A stretch of 52,950 nt of DNA, from positions 57,431-110,380 of the forward strand of contig DEFD01000007.1 of the NCBI GenBank assembly GCA_002350615.1, written 5' to 3'. Shown here in pieces: positions 40,122 to 47,920 of this stretch. The translations under genes were made by a program, and so were the position numbers. The first letter of the stretch is position 1; each line of letters starts with the position of its first letter. The stretch is from Bacteroidales bacterium UBA2861. GTDB lineage: Bacteria; Bacteroidota; Bacteroidia; Bacteroidales; UBA932. The notes below the pieces were generated by a model. The model was not told the origin of the DNA, did not search any database, and worked only from the letters and a program-made list of their open reading frames with translations.

Positions 40122-41789
40122 ATGAAAGAATTTGAACAAAAAGCCGCTGCATGGTTGAATGGCGATTTCGACCAGAAGACCAAAATGCAGGTACTTGAAC
40201 TTCGCAATACGGATCCAGCCGCTTTCGAAGATGCTTTCTACAAGAACCTTGAATTCGGCACTGGCGGCCTGCGCGGCATAATAGGCGTGGGCACCAACAG
40301 GATGAACAGGTACACCGTAGGCATGGCCACGCAGGGACTTGCCAATTATATACTCAAACGTTTCCCCGGCAGGGAAGACCTCAGCGTCTGCGTCTCTTAT
40401 GACAGCCGTAACTACAGCAAGGAATTCGCGAAGATTACCGCCGACGTGATGAGTGCCAACGGCATACATGTCTATCTGTTCGACAATATCCGCCCTACGC
40501 CGGAACTTTCTTATTCCATCCGCCTTAAAGGCGCAGTGGCGGGCGTTATGATTACAGCCTCTCATAATCCCAAGGAATACAATGGTTACAAGGCTTTCTG
40601 GAGCGACGGCGGCCAGGTGACATCTCCTGAAGACAAGGAAATTGTGGAAGAGGTTGCAAAGATCGGGGACCCCTCCAAGGTAAGATTCGAAGCGGGGACG
40701 CACTGCGGAGGCATCGAGATAATGGGCAGGGAAGTGGACGAACGCTATATCTCCGATATCCTGTCTCTCACCCTCAGCCCGGAGGCCTGTGCAAGGCACA
40801 AAGACCTGAAGATTGTGTACACCCCTCTTCACGGATGCGGAGTGCGCCTTGTTCCGGAATGCCTGCAGAGGCTCGGCTTCTCCAATATCTACCATGTGCC
40901 CGAGCAGGATGTCTCGGACGGAGATTTCCCCACGGTCGTGTCCCCGAATCCTGAGGAACCGGCGGCATTGGAAATGGCGGTGCACAAAGCCGATGAGGTA
41001 GGTGCGGACCTGGTGATTGCCACGGATCCCGACGCGGACCGCATGGGTATCGCCGTCCGTGGAGCGGACGGCAGGATGACGCTTTTCAATGGCAATCAGA
41101 CGGCCGCCCTCATGACTTATTATATCCTCAACCGATGGAAGGAGCTCGGAAAACTCGGCCCCGGGAAATATATGGTGAAAACCATCGTCACCGGAAGCCT
41201 GCTCAAGGAAATTGCCGACAGCTTCTCCGTGCCGTGCTACGATGTCCTGACCGGCTTCAAGTACATTGCCGAAGTGGTGAGAAGGAAGGAGGCTGAAGGA
41301 TGGGAGTTTATCTGCGGCGGGGAAGAGAGCTACGGATTCAACCTCGGACAGTTCGTAAGGGACAAGGATGCGCAGATCTCTGCCGCCATAATAGCGGAAT
41401 GCGCGGCATGGGCTGCCGATCAGGGGCTCAGCCTCTACGATCTCATGCAGAAGATTTACAGGGAATACGGCCTGCACAGGGATGCCATGGTTTACATTGT
41501 CCGCAAGGGACTGGAGGGCAGCCGGGAGATTTCCGAGATGATGTCCGCTTTGCGCTCCGATCCTCCCAAAGCCCTTGCCGGCTCGCCGCTTGCCAGGGTT
41601 GTCGATTATCTGGAACCGGAAAAGACCGGCCTGCCGAAAAGCAATGTGCTGCAGTTCTTCAGCGAAGACGGCGATGTGGTGTCGGTGAGACCCTCCGGCA
41701 CCGAACCGAAGATCAAATTCTACTTCAGCGTGCGCTGCGACGATGCCGATGCCAAAATCGCTGCGCTGAAAGCACAGTTCCTTAAATAG
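40122..41789 (+). CDS. Phospho-sugar mutase (phosphoglucomutase/phosphomannomutase family)
   Basis: A 555-residue alpha-D-phosphohexomutase that interconverts hexose 1- and 6-phosphates. The phosphoserine loop is TASHNPKEYNGYK, the metal loop ATDPDADRMG, the sugar-binding loop GGEESYGF and the phosphate-binding loop RPSGTEPKIKFYF. Length and N terminus (FGTGGLRGIIGVGTNRMN) fit the PgcA/PGM2-like group. The frame opens at 40032, but the ATG at 40122, one base after the peptidase stop, gives the right N terminus. It is the last gene of its operon, ended by an inverted-repeat element. Confidence 0.94.
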   Translation: MKEFEQKAAAWLNGDFDQKTKMQVLELRNTDPAAFEDAFYKNLEFGTGGLRGIIGVGTNRMNRYTVGMATQGLANYILKRFPGREDLSVCVSYDSRNYSKEFAKITADVMSANGIHVYLFDNIRPTPELSYSIRLKGAVAGVMITASHNPKEYNGYKAFWSDGGQVTSPEDKEIVEEVAKIGDPSKVRFEAGTHCGGIEIMGREVDERYISDILSLTLSPEACARHKDLKIVYTPLHGCGVRLVPECLQRLGFSNIYHVPEQDVSDGDFPTVVSPNPEEPAALEMAVHKADEVGADLVIATDPDADRMGIAVRGADGRMTLFNGNQTAALMTYYILNRWKELGKLGPGKYMVKTIVTGSLLKEIADSFSVPCYDVLTGFKYIAEVVRRKEAEGWEFICGGEESYGFNLGQFVRDKDAQISAAIIAECAAWAADQGLSLYDLMQKIYREYGLHRDAMVYIVRKGLEGSREISEMMSALRSDPPKALAGSPLARVVDYLEPEKTGLPKSNVLQFFSEDGDVVSVRPSGTEPKIKFYFSVRCDDADAKIAALKAQFLK

Positions 41790-41904
41790 CACTAAGGCTA
41801 CAACCCTGAAACTGTCGCTTCGCGACCCCTCCCAAGCAAGCTTGGGCCCCTCCCTCTTATAGTGCCGAGGGTGGCATAAGTTTCATGTTTGCAGCCTTAT
41901 TGCA
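41788..41904. repeat. 117-bp inverted-repeat element between convergent genes
   Basis: Terminal arms of 26 bp (41788-41813 and 41879-41904) match at 21 of 26 positions in inverted orientation. Inside are two compact hairpins, GTCGCTTCGCGAC (41813-41825) and CCCAAGCAAGCTTGGG (41831-41846), and two CCCCTCCC boxes. The arms touch the stop codons of the phosphohexomutase and nth genes. It may act as a two-way terminator or be a relic of a small MITE/REP-like element. Confidence 0.6.
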
Positions 41905-42529
41905 TATTATAATGGCGGCAATATGCTGTCAGCGGGCATTTTTCGCATTTAGGGGAGAGGGCAGTGCAGATATAGCGGCCATGAAGCAGAAGCCAGTGGT
42001 GGGCTATGGGGCGGATATCTTCCGGGATATGCTTCTCCAGATCGAGCTCCACCGCCCTCGGAGTGCTGCCTTTGCTGAGTCCGAGCCGTCTCGATACGCG
42101 GAAAACATGAGTGTCCACCGCGATCACCGGCTGATTGTAGATTATGGCGGCGATTACATTTGCGGTTTTCCTTCCCACGCCTGGCAGGCTCATGAGGGAA
42201 TCTATGTCCGAAGGCACTTCTCCACCGAATTCGGCGGTCAGTTTGCGGGCCATTCCTGCGAGGTTCTTCGCCTTGTTGTTGGGATAGGATACCGATTTTA
42301 TGTAGGGATAAATGTCTTCGGCCGAAGCGGTGGCAAGGTCTTCCGGTTTCGGAAATGCGGCAAACAGAGCGGGTGTCACAAGGTTTACCCTCCTGTCGGT
42401 GCACTGGGCGGAAAGGATCACTGCCACGAGCAACTGGTAGGGATTGTCGAAAACGAGCTCGGAACTGGCCGAAGGAATATTCTCAGCGAAATAGCCGACG
42501 ATCCCTTCGTATCGCTGTTTAAGTGTCAT
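41897..42529 (-). CDS. nth: Endonuclease III
   Basis: A 210-residue bifunctional DNA glycosylase/AP lyase that removes oxidised pyrimidines in base-excision repair. The helix-hairpin-helix carries the catalytic Lys (SLPGVGRKTANVIAA), the catalytic Asp is in AVDTHVFRVSRRLGL, and the 4Fe-4S ligands follow the C-x6-C-x2-C-x5-C pattern near the C terminus (CTALSPKCEKCPLTAYC). Its ATG overlaps the ftsE stop as ATGA. Its last codons lie within the right arm of the inverted-repeat element. Confidence 0.95.
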   Translation of the reverse strand: MTLKQRYEGIVGYFAENIPSASSELVFDNPYQLLVAVILSAQCTDRRVNLVTPALFAAFPKPEDLATASAEDIYPYIKSVSYPNNKAKNLAGMARKLTAEFGGEVPSDIDSLMSLPGVGRKTANVIAAIIYNQPVIAVDTHVFRVSRRLGLSKGSTPRAVELDLEKHIPEDIRPIAHHWLLLHGRYICTALSPKCEKCPLTAYCRHYNMQ

Positions 42530-43230
42530 GCGTCGAGGGATATGTCGTAAACTTCTTCCTGCTTGTACTCGGAGCAGTTCTCGTCGTTGCAGATGAAAAC
42601 CCTGCCGGGGTAGCGCCCGATGAGGCTCCGGTTATGCGTGACTATGACCACCGCGGTTCCCTTCACCCTGTTGAAGTCCAGCAGTAGCTGCATGATGCCT
42701 TCTGCGGTGTCCGCGTCGAGATTCCCGGTGGGCTCGTCGGCAAGAATGATTTCCGGATCGTTGAGGATGGCGCGCGCAATGGCGATGCGCTGCTGCTCGC
42801 CACCTGAAAGCTGGTGTGGCATCTTATGGGCCTTGGTGCCCATCTCGACTGCATCCAGTACGTTCGCTATGCGTTCGTCTATGGCTTTCCTGTCCTTCCA
42901 TCCGGTGGCGCGAAGTACGAATTCAAGATTCTGTTCGACAGTTCTGTCCATGAGCAGCTGGAAATCCTGGAACACGATTCCGAGCCTGCGCCTGAGCTTG
43001 GGGATGTCCCTTACCCTGATGTTTTCCAGACTGTAGCCGCAGACCGTGGCGCTGCCGCTTCCAAGAGGGTTTTCCGCCGTGATCGTGCGGATTATGGATG
43101 TCTTTCCGGAACCGACTTTTCCGATGATGTAAACGAAATCTCCCTTTGAGATTTCCATGTTCAGATCATATACCACAACGTTCTCTCCGTTGAGGATGTC
43201 GGCCTGTTGGAAAGTGATAAGATTATCCAT
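42526..43230 (-). CDS. ftsE: Cell-division-type ABC ATPase (FtsE-like)
   Basis: A 234-residue ABC ATPase with Walker A GKVGSGKTS, signature LSGGEQQRIAIAR, Walker B ILADEPTGNLD and switch His in VTHN. The layout with MDNLITFQQADILNGENVVVYDLNMEISKGDFVYIIG resembles FtsE, which with FtsX controls peptidoglycan hydrolases at the septum. No FtsX gene is adjacent; instead nth follows. The frame opens with a GTG at 43254, but that lies inside the -7 element, so the ATG at 43230 is the start. LolD-type exporters share these motifs, so ftsE is likely but not certain. Confidence 0.82.
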   Translation of the reverse strand: MDNLITFQQADILNGENVVVYDLNMEISKGDFVYIIGKVGSGKTSIIRTITAENPLGSGSATVCGYSLENIRVRDIPKLRRRLGIVFQDFQLLMDRTVEQNLEFVLRATGWKDRKAIDERIANVLDAVEMGTKAHKMPHQLSGGEQQRIAIARAILNDPEIILADEPTGNLDADTAEGIMQLLLDFNRVKGTAVVIVTHNRSLIGRYPGRVFICNDENCSEYKQEEVYDISLDA

Positions 43231-43253
43231 GAGAAATAACGATATTTTGTCCA

Positions 43254-43261
43254 CAAATATA
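43254..43261 (-). promoter_or_regulatory. -7 element of ftsE-nth
   Basis: TATATTTG on the minus strand, 23 bp before the ATG at 43230. It decides against the GTG start at 43254. Confidence 0.7.
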
Positions 43262-43284
43262 ATGGAAAATAGAGTATTTTTTGT

Positions 43285-43292
43285 TATTTTTG
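43285..43292 (+). promoter_or_regulatory. -7 element of the TPR-barrel operon
   Basis: TATTTTTG, 23 bp before the ATG at 43316. The opposing elements here are 23 bp apart, wider than at the other divergent promoters. Confidence 0.55.
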
Positions 43293-43315
43293 TAAGTTAT
43301 TAAAACCATTATCTG

Positions 43316-46297
43316 ATGCAGACAGTAAAAGCGCTGTCCTTTGCGGCGGCAACGATGATAATCTTTTCCGGTTTTACGCGCGCGAGCGCGCAGGCACCCG
43401 ATCCGGTGTTTTCACAGGCTATGGATTTGTATGAGAACGGTTTATATGAAAAAGCCCGTTCCCTTTTCGAGAAAGTTCCCGGACCTCTTGCGGATGCTTA
43501 TGTGGCTCTCTGCGCCGCCAAGGCCAATACCTCGGACTATCCCGACCTCATCATACGCCACGAAACCCGTTATCCGAAAACTGTGCTTTCGTCCGAGCTC
43601 CACTATCAGTATGCGCTGAACCTCTTCGACGCAGGGGAGTATGCTGCGGCGAACAACGAGTTCTCCCGCGTGGACGGCAGCGGCCTTGTGGCGCACAATG
43701 CGGCCGAATATAACTTCAAGCGCGGATACTGCGCCCTCGAGGCCGGTAATTTCACATCCGCCCGCGACTATTTCGCGGTGGTTGAGACTCTGCCCAAGTC
43801 GCCCTACACTGCTGCCGCAAGGTATCAGATGGGATTCATGTCCTATTCCGAAGGCGATTTCGCCAAAGCGGCGGAATGGTTCTCCATGACGACCGGAGAC
43901 CTTCGCTTCAAGGGACTTGCCAAGTATTACATCATGGAATGCCGTTTCATGGAAAAAGACTACGATTATGTCCTGGAACACGGCCCTTCCATGATCGACG
44001 CGATTCCTGCCGAGAGGCAGCCGAGGCTTGCGCGCATCATCTCCGAATGCTATCTCGTGAAAGGGGATGCCGAAAAAGCCCTCGAGTTCTATTCGCAGCA
44101 GCCGGTGGATACGAGCGTCGTGCTCAGCAGGACGGATCTCTTCTATGCAGGCTCACTCATGTATGCAGCAGGAGATTACGAAGCCGCAATCAATAATTTC
44201 GAGAGGATGGAGGACCGCAGCGATTCGATAGGGCAGATTGCGAATTACAATCTCGGCTACAGCTACATCAAGACTAAAAACAAGGTGGCCGCGGTGGATG
44301 CTTTCGCCCAGGCTTCAGTTCAGACCTACGACAAGGCCATCCGCGAAGATGCCTGGTTCAATTATGCGAAACTCGCCTTCGACATCAACAACGACACTTC
44401 GGTTTTCGAATCCTATCTGCGCGAGTATTCCACTGAAAAGAAGGGCGACCGGATTTACAATTACATGGCGCTCGCGGCCATCGGCAACCGTGACTATGCC
44501 GCTGCCATCGAGGCCTATTCAAATATTGAAAAACTGGATCCGCAGCAGCAGTCCAACTATATGAAGGCCAACTATCTGCGTGCCAACCAGTTGATTGCGA
44601 GCGGTTCATGGAGAGATGCCGTGCCTTATCTCAAAGCCGCCGGCTACTATCTCCCCAAGCAGGACAGGTTCAATCAGCTGTCCAGATACTGGCTCGCCGA
44701 GGCATCATACAAGAGCGGCAATTATTCATATGCCGCCGGCCTCTATACCGAACTCTACAATCTTGACGCCCTCCATGGGATGCAGGAAAATGCGCTGCTT
44801 CCTTACAACATAGCCTATTGCTATTATTCCGACCGAAAGTATGAAACTGCAGCGAAGTGGTTCGACCTGTACGCGGCTTCGAGGGATCCCTTCTCCAGGG
44901 AGGACGCCCTCGTGCGCCGTGCGGACTGCGACTTTGCCCGCAGGAATTACAAGGCGGCTGTGAATTCCTATCAGATGGTGCTGCGTGAATTCTCTTCTCC
45001 GGACGATATCTATCCTTATTACCAGCAGGCACTTGCCTATGGACTTTCCGGAGACAAGCAGGCTAAGGTCAGGGTGCTTTCCACAGTGAAAAAGGCGACT
45101 ACGGACGCGCCCATGTACGCCGAGGCGATGTATGAACTCGGAAGGGCCTATATGGATATCGACCGCAACAACGACGCGGTTGCCTGCTTCGAGAAGCTGC
45201 GCGCTTCCACTTCCGACAATACCTACGCCGCCAAGGCGATGATCGGGGAGGGTATGGCATACAGGAATATGGCCGAATACGACAAGGCCCTCCGCCAGTA
45301 CGAAAAGGTGGTTGCCCTTCTCCCCGGCAGCGAGTATTCCGAGGAGGCCCTCCTGGCTATCAACTCCATCTACCAGACAACAAGGCAGCCCGAGAAGTAC
45401 ATCGAGTACATGGAGAACAACAATCTCACCGTGGGCAAGAGCGCCGCTGAAAAGGAAATGATCTACTTCAATACGGCGGAACAGGTTTACCTGGCCGGCA
45501 ATTACTCCCAGGCGATCGTGTCCCTCCGCAAATATCTGGACGATTACCCCGCAGGTGCCAAGGCTGCCGACGCAACCTTCTACCTTGCAGATTCTTATAA
45601 ATCCCTTGGCGACAAGGAACGCGCCTGCGAATACTACAAGCAGGTTATCAATCTCCTTCGCGAAGGCTCCTTCGCCGAAATGGCGGCCCTCAATTATGCG
45701 GGCATTTCTTTCGAACTGGAAAGGTTTGACGATGCCTACGAAGGCTATGAGAGGCTTTCGGAAGTCGCCGTGATGGATGTTAACAAAGAGGCTGCCAGGA
45801 ACGGAAAGATGCGCGCCGCCTACAAGGGACGCCGCTATGAGGCTGCCATCGTAGCCGCCAAGGCTGTACGTTCCGCAGCTTCTTCATCGGCCGAACTCGT
45901 GCGCGAGGCCGATTACATCGAGGCGAAGTCCTGCCTTGCAACCAGCCGCAGGGAAGAGGCCTTCGTCATTTTCGGGGACCTTGCCCGCAACGCTTCCACT
46001 CCTGAAGGCGCCGAAGCAAGCTATCTCATCATCCAGAATCTTTTCGACTCGGGCAACTTCGACAGCGTGGAAGCGAAAGTGTACGACTTTGCCTCACGTG
46101 CTGGTTCCCAGTCATACTGGCTTGCCAAGGCCTATATAGTGCTCGGCGACGCCTTTGCCGAAAAGGGAAATGTCAACCAGGCCAAGGTTACCTGGCAGAG
46201 CATCCGGGACGGTTATACCCCTGCAGAAGGGGAGGACGATATCCTGGACAATGTGAAATCTAGACTTGAACGTCTCCAGTCAACAGAAACTCTATGA
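43316..46297 (+). CDS. Large exported tetratricopeptide-repeat protein
   Basis: A 993-residue protein with a signal peptide (MQTVKALSFAAATMIIFSGFTRASAQA) followed by TPR-like helical repeats along its whole length, e.g. SQAMDLYENGLYEKARSLFEKV, ARYQMGFMSYSEGDFAKAAEWF, AMYELGRAYMDIDRNNDAVACFEKL and TFYLADSYKSLGDKERACEYYKQVI. It lacks a lipobox and membrane segments, so it is probably periplasmic, serving as a scaffold. The next gene, an outer-membrane barrel, overlaps its stop by 4 nt (ATGA), suggesting the two proteins form a complex. No specific pathway can be named; similar arrays occur in envelope assembly and gliding/secretion systems. Confidence 0.85.
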   Translation: MQTVKALSFAAATMIIFSGFTRASAQAPDPVFSQAMDLYENGLYEKARSLFEKVPGPLADAYVALCAAKANTSDYPDLIIRHETRYPKTVLSSELHYQYALNLFDAGEYAAANNEFSRVDGSGLVAHNAAEYNFKRGYCALEAGNFTSARDYFAVVETLPKSPYTAAARYQMGFMSYSEGDFAKAAEWFSMTTGDLRFKGLAKYYIMECRFMEKDYDYVLEHGPSMIDAIPAERQPRLARIISECYLVKGDAEKALEFYSQQPVDTSVVLSRTDLFYAGSLMYAAGDYEAAINNFERMEDRSDSIGQIANYNLGYSYIKTKNKVAAVDAFAQASVQTYDKAIREDAWFNYAKLAFDINNDTSVFESYLREYSTEKKGDRIYNYMALAAIGNRDYAAAIEAYSNIEKLDPQQQSNYMKANYLRANQLIASGSWRDAVPYLKAAGYYLPKQDRFNQLSRYWLAEASYKSGNYSYAAGLYTELYNLDALHGMQENALLPYNIAYCYYSDRKYETAAKWFDLYAASRDPFSREDALVRRADCDFARRNYKAAVNSYQMVLREFSSPDDIYPYYQQALAYGLSGDKQAKVRVLSTVKKATTDAPMYAEAMYELGRAYMDIDRNNDAVACFEKLRASTSDNTYAAKAMIGEGMAYRNMAEYDKALRQYEKVVALLPGSEYSEEALLAINSIYQTTRQPEKYIEYMENNNLTVGKSAAEKEMIYFNTAEQVYLAGNYSQAIVSLRKYLDDYPAGAKAADATFYLADSYKSLGDKERACEYYKQVINLLREGSFAEMAALNYAGISFELERFDDAYEGYERLSEVAVMDVNKEAARNGKMRAAYKGRRYEAAIVAAKAVRSAASSSAELVREADYIEAKSCLATSRREEAFVIFGDLARNASTPEGAEASYLIIQNLFDSGNFDSVEAKVYDFASRAGSQSYWLAKAYIVLGDAFAEKGNVNQAKVTWQSIRDGYTPAEGEDDILDNVKSRLERLQSTETL

Positions 46298-47895
46298 GAA
46301 GGATAATATTATTGAACGCGGCTCTTTTCGCCGCCCTGCAGCTTTATTCGCAGAACCTGAATCCCCAGGTCCAGGTGACCAATGATTATCAGACCAGGAT
46401 GGCGGACGTTTCCAAGCTGGAACTTCAGATGCAGGTTCCCGATTCTCTCGGCGAGTTTGCCACCGATGTGGACTACAGCGTTTTCCAGACAGATTACAAG
46501 GGTGCGTACGAATTCAATCCCTATGCCATCAAGGTCACGCCCAAGGCAGGGGACTATTCAGGCCGCAGGCTCTACCTCCGTGCCGGCGCCGGATTCTCTT
46601 TCCATCCAGTGCTAAACGCTGTCTATACTCCGGTGCGGAAGGGGCTGCACAGGATGAATTTCTATAATGAATTCAATGGCTATGCCGGACGCTATCATCA
46701 GGCGGTAGGGGATTCTTTCAACGGATATGACTACAGCGAAAGACTCGGCGCGGAGGGCAGGCTGAACGATGAGGACTTCGACCTTCGCTGGAACGCCGCC
46801 TGGAAAGGCAATTTCAACAAGGATTCCTTCACCAGGAGCATCTACAACGGAGTGAACCTGAGCACAAACATAAGCAGCAATTCGGATACAACCCAGCTTT
46901 ACTACAACTTCAGCATGAAGGCCGGTTTTGCCACGGACCGTTTCAGCAACGGCGCGCTCGGGAGGGTGAACGAGTTCTCCTATATCGTTGACGGAACCAT
47001 AGGTCCGGAGATTTACCATCACATGATAAGGCTCCTGATCGACATCCACACCCAGAACAGCGTTTACAATACCGCATTTTCAGAGCCGCTCAATCTCAGT
47101 TATCTCAGACCCCGTGCCGTCTTCGACTGGGGTCCCCTCAATGTGAGCGCGGGAGTTTCCCTCTGCACGGGAGGCAAGGGCCTCGGGCTTTACCCCGACG
47201 TGCAGGCTTCCCTCATGCTCTGGAAAGATGCCCTCAATGTTTACGGAGGCTTCGGCGGAGGTCAGTTCGCGGAGAATTATTCCGCATTGAAAGAAAGGGA
47301 TTCATGGGTGAATTCCGGATACCTTCATAACTTCAAATCCACAGTGGAACAGTTCCGTTTCGACCTCGGCCTCCGCGGAAGCGCCGCTTCCAAATTCGAA
47401 TATGACCTTCACGGGGGCTTCGCCTCCTATGCGCGCGCAGCGGTTGACATGATAGGGCCCAGCATAGATTCTACTGCCATTGTGGGAAAAATGGCATACA
47501 GGGACTATAAAGTCTGGTTCTTCGATACGAATCTGGCATGGCGCTCCGAGCGTTTCGATGCGGACGCATCCATGTCCGTGCGCAAGACAAGCATAGGGGA
47601 TGACAAGACCTTCCTGGACCTTCCCCTGTTCTCAGCTTCGCTCACCGCACTCTATAATTGGGACCGCCGGATCTATGGCGGTATGCGGGTGAAGGGCGCA
47701 ACTGCCAGGTATTCTTCCGCTTATGAAGTCAAGGGCTTCGTGGACCTGGGCTTTTACGGCGAGTATCGTTTCAACAACAAGCTCTCCGCGTGGGGACAGC
47801 TCGGAAACATTCTCTGCAATGATGTCCCGCTGTCGCCGATGCACGCCCAGCATGGAATGCATTTCACCGCCGGCATAACGCTGCGGCTTCAATAG
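46294..47895 (+). CDS. Outer-membrane beta-barrel protein coupled to the TPR protein
   Basis: A 533-residue exported protein (signal MRRIILLNAALFAALQLYSQ). After a ~70-residue linker (NLNPQVQVTNDYQTRMADVSKLELQMQVPDS) come many alternating strands with aromatic residues (RLYLRAGAGFSFHP, LHRMNFYNEFNGYAG, LSWRNAAWKGNF-like stretches, HGMHFTAGITLRLQ at the end), typical of a 16- to 22-strand barrel. There is no TonB box or plug domain that I can see, so it is not an ordinary TonB receptor. It is coupled to the TPR gene and lies 25 bp before gyrB. Function unknown. Confidence 0.78.
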   Translation: MRRIILLNAALFAALQLYSQNLNPQVQVTNDYQTRMADVSKLELQMQVPDSLGEFATDVDYSVFQTDYKGAYEFNPYAIKVTPKAGDYSGRRLYLRAGAGFSFHPVLNAVYTPVRKGLHRMNFYNEFNGYAGRYHQAVGDSFNGYDYSERLGAEGRLNDEDFDLRWNAAWKGNFNKDSFTRSIYNGVNLSTNISSNSDTTQLYYNFSMKAGFATDRFSNGALGRVNEFSYIVDGTIGPEIYHHMIRLLIDIHTQNSVYNTAFSEPLNLSYLRPRAVFDWGPLNVSAGVSLCTGGKGLGLYPDVQASLMLWKDALNVYGGFGGGQFAENYSALKERDSWVNSGYLHNFKSTVEQFRFDLGLRGSAASKFEYDLHGGFASYARAAVDMIGPSIDSTAIVGKMAYRDYKVWFFDTNLAWRSERFDADASMSVRKTSIGDDKTFLDLPLFSASLTALYNWDRRIYGGMRVKGATARYSSAYEVKGFVDLGFYGEYRFNNKLSAWGQLGNILCNDVPLSPMHAQHGMHFTAGITLRLQ

Positions 47896-47920
47896 AATCA
47901 AATAATCAATAAGTATAGAA

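Noticed and set aside
39981..41792. 603-codon open frame on the minus strand across the phosphohexomutase gene
   Set aside because: It lies fully antisense to a gene with all catalytic motifs; such long shadows arise from codon bias and the protein has no recognisable fold or context.
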